Shown: piece after piece, positions 1 through 5,254 of the stretch | How positions within the stretch are numbered: position 1 is the stretch's first letter | Layout of the letters: every line of letters begins with the position of its first letter | Assembly (NCBI GenBank): GCA_031281335.1 | Contig: JAITFM010000011.1 | Span: forward strand, 1 to 8,534 | Direction: 5' to 3' | Length of the DNA stretch: 8,534 nt | Source of the DNA: Rickettsiales bacterium | GTDB lineage: Bacteria > Pseudomonadota > Alphaproteobacteria > Rickettsiales > Anaplasmataceae | The notes under the pieces: generated by a model | The model's database searches: none | What the model was told of the DNA's origin: nothing | The model's input: the letters and a program-made list of their open reading frames with translations, nothing else | Program-made: the position numbers and the translations under genes

Positions 1-25
1 GCCAATTTAAAGTATTATAGAGTCA

Positions 26-90
26 AAGCTCGCCACTCGGGATTTCTTTTGCTTTTTTTTTTAGCATAGTAAATTTTTTAATATAATTGC
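26..90 (+). repeat. Imperfect direct repeat, left copy (flanks Rpn gene)
   Basis: This copy matches a second one at 1102-1166 on the other side of the Rpn gene. Both begin AAGCT. They share the exact 16-mer TTCTTTTGCTTTTTTT (44-59 here, 1118-1133 there) and the exact 13-mer GTAAATTTTTTAA (69-81 and 1143-1155). The 25-bp offset between the two blocks is the same in both copies, and both end in ATTGC. The left copy does not form the GC-rich hairpin seen in the right copy. It may be the 3' tail of a related gene lying left of the window, or one edge of a duplicated or mobile unit. Confidence 0.65.
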
Positions 91-141
91 AATGCAAGAT
101 GGGGCTTGGGTTCGTAGGCCAATACATCCGAAATAAAAAGA

Positions 142-170
142 TTGAATATTTCTACAGAATTGTGTATAAT
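142..170 (+). promoter_or_regulatory. Sigma70-type promoter for the Rpn-family gene
   Basis: A -35-like TTGAAT at 142-147 (4 of 6 to consensus) lies exactly 17 bp from a perfect -10 TATAAT at 165-170. The predicted transcription start is near 177, leaving a leader of about 20 nt before the ATG at 198. No clear Shine-Dalgarno sequence is seen in that leader. Confidence 0.6.
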
Positions 171-197
171 TATTAATACTTTTTAAGTTAATTTCCT

Positions 198-1073
198 ATG
201 GCTTTTTCTAAATTTCTCGACCCTAAAAATGATGTAGCCTTTCGGCGTATCTTTGGTACTGAAAAGAATAAGGACATTCTTATTCACTTTCTCAATGATA
301 TCTTGGGCTTTACTGGCAAGGATGAAATAAAAGAAATAGAATTCCTCAGCACTATTCAAGATGCTGAAATTGCCTCCAAAAAGCAAAGCATTGTTGATGT
401 TCTCTGCAGAGATGAAAATGGGGTGCAAGTGATAGTCGAAATGCAGGTCGCTAAAACTAAAGGCTTTGAAAAACGTGCTCAATACTATGCAGCTAAGGTG
501 TATTCAAGACAGGCTAATAAAGGTGATCAATATGAAGACCTTAAAGAAATTATCTTTATCGCCATAGCAGATTGTATATTATTTACGGATAAATCTGAGT
601 ATAAATCAAAGCACACTATTCGGGATGAGGATACCAATGAACATGATTTAAAAGATTTTTATTTCACATTTATTGAACTGCCAAAATTTCCGAAAACGAA
701 GGAAGATCAGTTGGAGAGTATAGTCGAAAAATGGGTCTACTTCTTCAAGTATGCGGAGGAAACCAGTGAAAGAGAGCTGGAAAGAATAATAGGAAGGGAT
801 GTAATAATCAAAAAAGCATATGAGGAGCTAAATAGATTCAACTGGTCAGAAAAGGAGTTCATAGCATATGAACAAGAGATAAAGCGTATTCGTGATGAGA
901 AGGCTGTCCTCGCTCAAAAACTTGATGATGCCACTGAAAAAGGCAGAAAAGAAGGAAAAATTGAAGTGGCTAAAAACCTACTTAAAGCTGGCGTATCTGT
1001 TAACTTGATAGCTGAATCTACTGGTCTTCCTAAAGCTGAAATTGCACAACTCAAAGAAGAAGTCACGAGTTAA
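198..1073 (+). CDS. Rpn family recombination-promoting nuclease / putative transposase (PD-(D/E)XK)
   Basis: This 291-residue protein belongs to the Rpn family (PD-(D/E)XK nuclease family transposase), which is abundant in Wolbachia and other Rickettsiales. Known members are DNA endonucleases that promote RecA-independent recombination, and they are not classical DDE transposases. The N-terminus (FLDPKNDVAFRRIFG, about residues 6-20) is the family signature. The nuclease core is visible as D67 in the IVDVLC strand followed by E81 and Q83 in IVEMQV, matching the D...ExQ arrangement. Residues about 195-260 are charged and helical, probably coiled coil. The end (KEGKIEVAKNLLKAG to LPKAEIAQL, about 251-285) is the usual helical tail. 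The length is normal and the reading frame is intact, with the predicted catalytic residues present. It has its own promoter and a terminator-like hairpin, so it looks like an independent unit. The biological role in this organism is not known. Confidence 0.88.
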   Translation: MAFSKFLDPKNDVAFRRIFGTEKNKDILIHFLNDILGFTGKDEIKEIEFLSTIQDAEIASKKQSIVDVLCRDENGVQVIVEMQVAKTKGFEKRAQYYAAKVYSRQANKGDQYEDLKEIIFIAIADCILFTDKSEYKSKHTIRDEDTNEHDLKDFYFTFIELPKFPKTKEDQLESIVEKWVYFFKYAEETSERELERIIGRDVIIKKAYEELNRFNWSEKEFIAYEQEIKRIRDEKAVLAQKLDDATEKGRKEGKIEVAKNLLKAGVSVNLIAESTGLPKAEIAQLKEEVTS

Positions 1074-1101
1074 CCGCTTAGCTACCAATATATTTTGAAG
1101 T

Positions 1102-1133
1102 AAGCTGCCCACGGGGCTTCTTTTGCTTTTTTT
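1102..1133 (+). terminator. Rho-independent-like terminator of the Rpn-family gene
   Basis: About 28 bp after the stop codon, GCCC (1107-1110) can pair with GGGC (1114-1117) across an ACG loop. Alternatively, AAGCT (1102-1106) can pair with GGCTT (1115-1119). A T-rich run from 1118 to 1133 follows. The stem is short, so this is a weak but well-placed terminator. Confidence 0.45.
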
Positions 1134-1166
1134 CCTCGTTTGGTAAATTTTTTAAATATTTATTGC
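1102..1166 (+). repeat. Imperfect direct repeat, right copy (flanks Rpn gene)
   Basis: This is the partner of the repeat at 26-90, sharing a 16-bp and a 13-bp exact block at the same relative spacing. It lies directly downstream of the Rpn gene and includes its probable terminator. The two copies are about 1,076 bp apart and enclose the whole Rpn transcription unit. Confidence 0.65.
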
Positions 1167-1190
1167 TAAAGTAGTATCTTGGATTCTAGT

Positions 1191-1256
1191 GTCAGCTACT
1201 TGGATGACAAGAGAAGAATGCTGGGATGGCAGGAGGACGTTATCCAAGTAGTTGGT
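1191..1256. repeat. Imperfect inverted repeat after purF (possible 3' stem-loop)
   Basis: CTACTTGGAT (1196-1205) is perfectly complementary to ATCCAAGTAG (1242-1251). Allowing G-T pairs, the stem extends outward to 1191/1256 and inward to 1208/1239, about 18 paired positions around a roughly 30-nt loop. It begins 1 bp after the purF stop codon (purF reads leftward), so the purF mRNA would end in this stem-loop. No long U tract follows, so it is more likely an mRNA 3' stabiliser, weak terminator or a copy of a dispersed palindromic repeat than a textbook terminator. Confidence 0.55.
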
Positions 1257-1257
1257 A

Positions 1258-2646
1258 TTAACATTTACCAATTGGATAATCACCAGTGAAACAAGCATCA
1301 CAGTATTGCGGTGCTATGTTATTGCGTTTCTCTTCCTTAACAGCCCGATATAGCCCATCGATACTTAGAAAGGTCAAACTATCCACTCCTATACTTGCCT
1401 CTATTCCCTCTATAGATTGATTTGCAGCAATTAAATCCTTGCGCTCTGGCGTGTCGATTCCATAAAAGCAAGAGTATTTAATTGGTGGACTTGAAATTTT
1501 TAAGTGAATTTCTCTTACTCCTGCATCTTTTAACATAACTATTATGCTTCTGAGTGTACTGCCACGTACTATACTGTCATCTATTAAAACTATGTTTTTA
1601 CCTTTCAAAATGTGCTTATTAGCGTTGAATTTTAACTTTATTCTGACTTTACGCACTTCAGCGGTTGGTTGTATAAAAGTTCTTCCTATATAATGATTAC
1701 GAATTATTCCCAGTTCCATAGGTAACCCTGAGTGCTTTGCATATCCAATAGCTGCAGGTATTCCAGAATCAGGTATTGGTACAATCATATCCACATTGTT
1801 TTTCGGTGGACTCTCCTCTGCAAGCGTTTTCCCTATTTCTTTTCTCATATCGTATATAGACCTGCCTTCCATTATGCTATCTGGTCTTGAGAAATAAACG
1901 TATTCAAAAATACAAAAGCTCGATTTTTGCTGTGCAAAAGGAAATGCTGAAGTTAGGTGGCCATTACGATCAATAGTGACTAATTCACCTGGTTCTATTT
2001 CTCTAATAAACTCTGCATTTACTATATCAAAAGCACAAGTCTCAGATGCAAGCACGTAAGAGCCGTTTAACTTTCCTAAAGCAAGGGGTCTGATTCCTGC
2101 TGGATTGCGCACTCCAATAACCATCTCTTGGTTGATTGCAACAAAGGAATAAGCGCCTTGTATCTGCTTTAATGAGTATATAAAACTCTCTAGAAAGCTA
2201 TCTTTTGTATTGGTTTCTACCAAACGTACCACCACTTCTGTATCGATATCCGATTGAAAAACGCACCCCTGTTTAATTAATTGCTCGCGTATTGGAAAAA
2301 TATTAATTAAATTACCATTATGTGCTATAGCAAAATCCCCAAACTTACTGCTTTTGCCAAGCATGGGCTGTGCTCCGACCTTACTACCACTTGTTGAGTA
2401 TCGAACGTGGCCTATTGCATAATCTCCAGGCAAGGATTTCTTTATTGCATCTACGTCATCAAACAAACTGCTCACTTGACCTTGAAAATGATAAGAGTGC
2501 AACTTACCGTTATAACTTGTCACTACACCAAAAGACTCCTGACCTCTATGTTGCAAAGCATGAAGACCTAATATGGAGTCAAAAGCAGCGTCTTTATTGT
2601 AGCTTATACCAAATACTCCGCACTCTTCGTGCATTCCATCAAGCAT
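1258..2646 (-). CDS. purF: Amidophosphoribosyltransferase (glutamine PRPP amidotransferase)
   Basis: PurF makes 5-phosphoribosylamine from PRPP and glutamine, the first committed step of purine synthesis, in the cytosol. The 462 residues have normal length. The N-terminal Ntn glutaminase domain (about 9-235) starts at C9 in EECGVFGI, preceded by an 8-residue leader that would be removed to expose the catalytic cysteine, as in the Bacillus-type enzyme. LQHRGQES (31-38), RYSTSG (82-87) and HNGNL (109-113) are glutaminase motifs. The phosphoribosyltransferase domain carries the PRPP motif IVLIDDSIVRGST (352-364). Four cysteines, C245, C393, C449 and C452 (YCDACFTG), match the 4Fe-4S ligands of the Bacillus-type enzyme. 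The next gene upstream, the TerC-family gene, reads in the same direction but is 180 bp away, so purF is probably transcribed alone. The ATG at codon 1 is preferred to M5 because it leaves a normal propeptide. No clear ribosome-binding site is seen. Confidence 0.97.
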   Translation of the reverse strand: MLDGMHEECGVFGISYNKDAAFDSILGLHALQHRGQESFGVVTSYNGKLHSYHFQGQVSSLFDDVDAIKKSLPGDYAIGHVRYSTSGSKVGAQPMLGKSSKFGDFAIAHNGNLINIFPIREQLIKQGCVFQSDIDTEVVVRLVETNTKDSFLESFIYSLKQIQGAYSFVAINQEMVIGVRNPAGIRPLALGKLNGSYVLASETCAFDIVNAEFIREIEPGELVTIDRNGHLTSAFPFAQQKSSFCIFEYVYFSRPDSIMEGRSIYDMRKEIGKTLAEESPPKNNVDMIVPIPDSGIPAAIGYAKHSGLPMELGIIRNHYIGRTFIQPTAEVRKVRIKLKFNANKHILKGKNIVLIDDSIVRGSTLRSIIVMLKDAGVREIHLKISSPPIKYSCFYGIDTPERKDLIAANQSIEGIEASIGVDSLTFLSIDGLYRAVKEEKRNNIAPQYCDACFTGDYPIGKC

Positions 2647-2668
2647 AAAAACTATTTAGTAAAGTTTA

Positions 2669-2696
2669 ATTCTACTTTAGCATATGCAAAGCACAA
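2669..2696 (-). promoter_or_regulatory. Possible purF promoter
   Basis: Reading leftward toward purF, TTGTGC (2696-2691) and TAGAAT (2674-2669, 5 of 6 to the -10 consensus) are separated by 16 bp, about 20-25 nt before the purF start. The -35 match is poor. A 6-bp inverted repeat (2660-2665 with 2674-2679) overlaps the -10 side. Confidence 0.28.
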
Positions 2697-2767
2697 GCAT
2701 TTTATTTACTAGATGTTAAGAAGAGCTATAAAACGCAAAAAGCCTTCCATTTCCTATACTTTCCTTC

Positions 2768-2823
2768 TTGTACAGTTCCAGGTATGATAAAGTATGAGAC
2801 CATCATATTCTGAGACTGTACAA
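2768..2823. repeat. 56-bp near-perfect palindrome (hairpin) after the TerC-family gene
   Basis: TTGTACAGT (2768-2776) pairs perfectly with ACTGTACAA (2815-2823). The stem continues as CAGG (2779-2782) with TCTG (2809-2812), including one G-T pair, and then, past a single bulged base, as TATGAT (2783-2788) with ATCATA (2802-2807). This leaves a 13-nt loop at 2789-2801. In all there are 19 Watson-Crick and 2 wobble pairs with one mismatch and one bulge. It starts 3 bp beyond the TerC gene's stop codon. No U tract follows on the minus strand. It could be a 3' mRNA stabiliser, a terminator of unusual form, or a small palindromic mobile repeat. Confidence 0.7.
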
Positions 2824-2826
2824 CTG

Positions 2827-3504
2827 CTACGTTTTCTTTATTTTGCTTATAGCTTCTACAAGCAATGCAAATATCAATGAAGAATATAAGTATTCTTTCG
2901 GTAATTCTATGTGAAGTCCTTCAAGTATTAGGTACGCACCAACAAATAAAATAAATAGAATGGCGATTGTTTTTAAGCTAGGGCTAGATTTAATTAACTG
3001 AGCGGTATGACCTGACAAAAATATCATTGCTAGTATGGAAAACGTATATGCCATAGCAATTATTATCATGTTGTGAGTTAATGCTATAGCAGTTAATAAA
3101 GAATCGACCGAAAAAATTAAGTCTATTAATATGATTTTCAGTACAACTGAAAACAATTGCGATTGGATATCTATTTTTTTTTCGGTTTGCTTGTATAAAA
3201 AAATGTTATTCCATAGCTCCATAGAGCTTTTAACAATGTGAAATAATCTTCCTGCTATCATAAGTAGATCTTTTACTGAGATGTCAAGCGATATAGCGTG
3301 AAATATAGGTTTTTGCATTGACAATATATGCGATGTAAAAAACAGTGTCACAAAACGCATCAGTAACGCTAATCCAAGGCCTACCCTTTCTTTCAGCATG
3401 GTTGGTACTTTATCTATCGCTAGAGAAATAAAGATTAAATTGTCTACGTTAAGTATAGTTTCAAGTAGTGTAAGTATCAGTAAAGTCCACGCTTCAGCTA
3501 ACAT
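2827..3504 (-). CDS. TerC family integral membrane protein
   Basis: This 225-residue inner-membrane protein belongs to the TerC family (the TerC/YgdQ/YoaE group), linked in other bacteria to metal ion (notably manganese) handling and tellurium resistance. The substrate here is not shown by the sequence. About seven hydrophobic segments are visible, roughly at residues 6-30, 42-60, 75-92, 116-140, 145-165, 177-197 and 205-220. The family hallmarks are two acidic membrane motifs, LETILNVDNLIF (14-25, with E15 and D21) and ILIDLIFSVDSL (125-136, with D128 and D134), plus FVGAYLILEG (187-196). The length is normal for short members without CBS or CorC domains. The start follows a weak GGGA ribosome-binding site. 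It is followed by a 56-bp palindrome and then by purF in the same direction, too far away to infer an operon. Confidence 0.88.
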   Translation of the reverse strand: MLAEAWTLLILTLLETILNVDNLIFISLAIDKVPTMLKERVGLGLALLMRFVTLFFTSHILSMQKPIFHAISLDISVKDLLMIAGRLFHIVKSSMELWNNIFLYKQTEKKIDIQSQLFSVVLKIILIDLIFSVDSLLTAIALTHNMIIIAMAYTFSILAMIFLSGHTAQLIKSSPSLKTIAILFILFVGAYLILEGLHIELPKEYLYSSLIFALLVEAISKIKKT

Positions 3505-3530
3505 TTTTGTTCCCGTTCTAGCTTCTTTAC

Positions 3531-3549
3531 TTTACAATAGATATGTAAA
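3531..3549. promoter_or_regulatory. Short inverted repeat upstream of the TerC-family gene
   Basis: TTTACA (3531-3536) and TGTAAA (3544-3549) form a perfect 6-bp inverted repeat with a 7-bp spacer, 27-45 bp upstream of the TerC gene's start. The size and position suit an operator for a dimeric regulator. A/T-rich dyads arise easily by chance in this genome, so this is tentative. Confidence 0.25.
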
Positions 3550-3675
3550 AATTAAGTGACTTCGCTTAGGCAGAGCGTAGCTTTTTATCAAGGTGAGGAA
3601 TGATTGCCTCTTTGAATAGGTAGAGAGAGTGCTATAGCAACGGAATGACGAAATTACACAAGTTTTGGCATATCC

Positions 3676-4019
3676 CTAATAGTTATTGGCAATAAGTTCA
3701 GCAAAAGGATGATCAACATGAAAATCCTCTTTTCCCCACTCTTCGTATGTTTCTTTATCTTCCTCTTGTAGCTTAGTTTTTATTTGCTCGATTATATTAT
3801 CCGCACTCAAATCTGGAGGAGCGTTTACTTCTTTAAGTATTTCTGCAAGTTTTCCTTGTGCTATAACTTTCTCCTGTCCTGTTCAATTATTGCATATTTT
3901 AATAAAAAAGTCAAGGATTCAATACTCCTTATCTTTCAACTTGACAGAGTTTATCGAACATTTCCTCAAGACACTAGATATAAATTTATAGGGGTAAGAC
4001 CATTATTATCTTTCCTTAA
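3676..4019 (-). pseudogene. Decayed minus-strand gene remnant, unknown (ankyrin-like 5' block)
   Basis: No intact gene is present, but coding-like blocks lie end to end in different minus-strand frames. The last block (3676-3882, 68 codons) reads KVIAQGKLAEILKEVNAP, continues through an acidic helical stretch (KLQEEDKETYEEWGKEDF) and ends ...ELIANNY with a TAG at 3678-3676. It has no start codon: a TGA precedes it at 3885-3883. Just upstream, in another frame (3935-3864), is ESLTFLLKYAIIEQDRRK. A -1/+1 shift near 3864-3870 would join the two smoothly. Further upstream, a third stretch (about 4019-3969) contains RKDNNGLTPINLYL, resembling an ankyrin-repeat DxxGLTPL phrase, and then stops at 3968-3966. 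The natural reading is a disrupted gene, perhaps the C-terminal end of an ankyrin-repeat protein. The product is not recognised, and the linkage of the blocks is inference. The remaining spacer (3505-3675) shows only small dyads. Confidence 0.5.
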
Positions 4020-4046
4020 AAAATCACTTGAGCTATACTGCAGGTC

Positions 4047-4571
4047 ATGAACCTTAGGCAAAAAATCAAGTTTTTTTTTCTGTCTTTTATAATACTGTTT
4101 TTCCTATGGATTGTATTGTCTGGTTATTTTGAGCCGTTTTTTGTTTTTTGTGGGGTATTTTCCTCTATATTCACGTTGTTTATCTTTAAACGATTGATAG
4201 ATGCTGAAAGTGCCTTTAGTAAAATCCTAAATGGCACGAGTAGATTGTCATTTTGTAAGTTGCTGGTAAGTTATATACCATGGTTGATATACCAAGTCAT
4301 TCTATCGAGTATTTATGTAACAAAAAAAGTGTTACAGATCGAGCTTAAACTTGAGCCAATCACCATCCTAAAGAAATGTAAAGGACATAACGACGAGAGC
4401 ATCACATTGTTTGCAAATTCAGTCACGATCACTCCTGGTACTTTAACTATCAATGTTGTAAGAAAACGGCAAACTTACCTGTCTACCATATATTTGATAG
4501 ATAAAAGTCTTGAAGGCGGCGTTTCCGAAATAGAGAATAGAGTCTTGAAAACGCTGCGTTCAATCAGGTAA
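4047..4571 (+). CDS. mnhE: Na+/H+ antiporter (Mrp/Mnh) subunit E
   Basis: This 174-residue membrane protein has the layout of MnhE/MrpE, a small subunit of the multi-subunit Mrp cation/proton antiporter that exports Na+ in exchange for protons at the inner membrane. Hydrophobic segments lie at about 8-27, 29-49 and 68-92. The C-terminal cytosolic part contains the family signature ANSVTITPGTLTINV (123-137). The length is normal. No other Mrp subunit gene is adjacent, so the subunits must be encoded elsewhere or MnhE acts alone. A TATACT box sits only 8 bp before the ATG, and no good ribosome-binding site is visible. The message may be leaderless or the promoter may lie farther upstream. A run of nine T bases at 4071-4079 falls within codons 9-11. 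Its 3' end overlaps the convergent unknown gene by 8 bp. Confidence 0.9.
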   Translation: MNLRQKIKFFFLSFIILFFLWIVLSGYFEPFFVFCGVFSSIFTLFIFKRLIDAESAFSKILNGTSRLSFCKLLVSYIPWLIYQVILSSIYVTKKVLQIELKLEPITILKKCKGHNDESITLFANSVTITPGTLTINVVRKRQTYLSTIYLIDKSLEGGVSEIENRVLKTLRSIR

Positions 4572-4980
4572 TTGCCTTAAATAAGTTAACAGCATCCTTA
4601 TGTTCTCTTACTAGGCTTTCAAGCATTTCTTTTGGAAGGCTATTGCCAACAACAGAGCATAAGTAATTGTACAAATCTTCTAGTCTTGATATGTTGTTTT
4701 TTTTCTTACTGTTGAATTTGTGTGGAAAAATATCTTCCATAATTTCAATAGCAGCAGCCTTATTTAAAAATACATTTTCACTTGTCACACTTATTCTTGC
4801 CAGGATGGTGTTGATTTCAGGTTCATCACTCGCATAAAAGTCTGACAGCCGAGCCATTTTAATGACGTATAAATTTACTATTTTTGACAGGCAATTATCA
4901 GCATATTCACAATTTTTTATTACTTCCCACTGAGTAACCTGAGATTTACTTATTTTTGCATTGTGTGGTAATTTGCTCAT
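4564..4980 (-). CDS. Hypothetical protein, 138 residues
   Basis: I do not recognise a family. The protein is 138 residues, soluble in appearance, rich in predicted helix and lacks a signal peptide or membrane segment. A lysine-rich patch (SKKKNN, about 91-96) splits it into two helical halves, and cysteines lie at 24, 30 and 108. The start is well supported: an ACGGAG Shine-Dalgarno sequence lies 8 nt before the ATG, and a perfect TATAAT lies about 30 bp upstream. It converges on mnhE and overlaps its last 8 bp, so neither gene can have a terminator between them. Expression signals of this quality argue that it is a real gene, probably lineage-restricted. The mixed-charge helical composition would suit a small cytosolic or secreted effector-like protein, but nothing in the sequence shows a function. 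Confidence 0.75.
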   Translation of the reverse strand: MSKLPHNAKISKSQVTQWEVIKNCEYADNCLSKIVNLYVIKMARLSDFYASDEPEINTILARISVTSENVFLNKAAAIEIMEDIFPHKFNSKKKNNISRLEDLYNYLCSVVGNSLPKEMLESLVREHKDAVNLFKAIT

Positions 4981-4988
4981 TAAATTTT

Positions 4989-5016
4989 CTCCGTTTAATC
5001 CAGTGAATAGATTATA
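4989..5016 (-). promoter_or_regulatory. Promoter -10 box and Shine-Dalgarno of the 138-residue gene
   Basis: On the minus strand a perfect TATAAT occupies 5016-5011, and ACGGAG (4994-4989) lies 8 nt before the ATG at 4980. The -35 region, at 17-bp spacing, is the weak TTATTT. The leader would be about 25 nt. Confidence 0.5.
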
Positions 5017-5092
5017 CTAATACTTTGTTAAATAAATAATAACGCGATTACAAAAATGTATGCCTATATTGATATACTTGCCCAGATACTTT

Positions 5093-5142
5093 AGCATTAA
5101 AGCTAATTTTAGCTGAATGCTGTCAGCGAAACCTAAAATTAG
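5093..5142 (+). promoter_or_regulatory. Two mutually exclusive hairpins upstream of purN
   Basis: In hairpin I, AGCATT (5093-5098) pairs with AATGCT (5116-5121) and AGCTAA (5101-5106) pairs with TTAGCT (5109-5114), giving 12 pairs. In hairpin II, CTAATTTTAG (5103-5112) pairs perfectly with CTAAAATTAG (5133-5142), with a small inner stem CTGA/TCAG (5113-5116/5123-5126). The two share 5103-5121 and cannot coexist. The element lies 113 bp before the purN ATG. No U tract follows either hairpin, so transcription attenuation is not evident. Whether this stretch is transcribed at all is unproven. Confidence 0.4.
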
Positions 5143-5153
5143 AGGGTTCATTT

Positions 5154-5195
5154 ATGACGGAAAAAGCTGTACGCACCCTTTTCACTATAAAATAG
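5154..5195 (+). other. 13-codon open frame in the purN leader
   Basis: ATG at 5154 opens MTEKAVRTLFTIK followed by TAG. An AGAGGG stretch (5141-5146) lies 7 nt before the ATG, a better ribosome-binding site than purN itself has. It could be a leader peptide, the stub of a lost gene or chance. The rest of the spacer (5196-5254) is A/T-rich; an extended -10-like TGTTAATAT (5216-5224) is the only promoter candidate seen there. Confidence 0.15.
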
Positions 5196-5254
5196 GTTTT
5201 CCTTTTGAGCTGTTTTGTTAATATTAAATTTCACACTAAACTAACTGTGCTACA

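Noticed and set aside
98..122. GGTTCG-containing stretch reminiscent of a tRNA T-arm
   Set aside because: No 5-bp T stem forms around it, and no acceptor, D or anticodon arms are present nearby.
183..482. 99-codon minus-strand open frame
   Set aside because: It is antisense to the conserved start of the Rpn-family gene and is explained by that gene's codon pattern.
2370..2648. 92-codon plus-strand open frame
   Set aside because: It is fully antisense to the conserved N-terminal domain of purF and has no recognisable protein features.
4034..4039. TATACT as a -10 box for mnhE
   Set aside because: It would place the transcription start on the ATG itself and has no reasonable -35 17 bp upstream. 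It is noted in the gene entry but not listed as a promoter.
3784..4050. 88-codon plus-strand open frame
   Set aside because: It runs antisense over the decayed minus-strand blocks, has no ribosome-binding site, and its translation is a mix of Phe, Tyr, Ser and Leu typical of noncoding A/T-rich DNA. The minus-strand readings look more protein-like.
5041..5254. Known purine or ZTP riboswitch upstream of purN
   Set aside because: I could not find the three-way junction or conserved loop sequences of these classes. Only the alternative hairpins can be supported.
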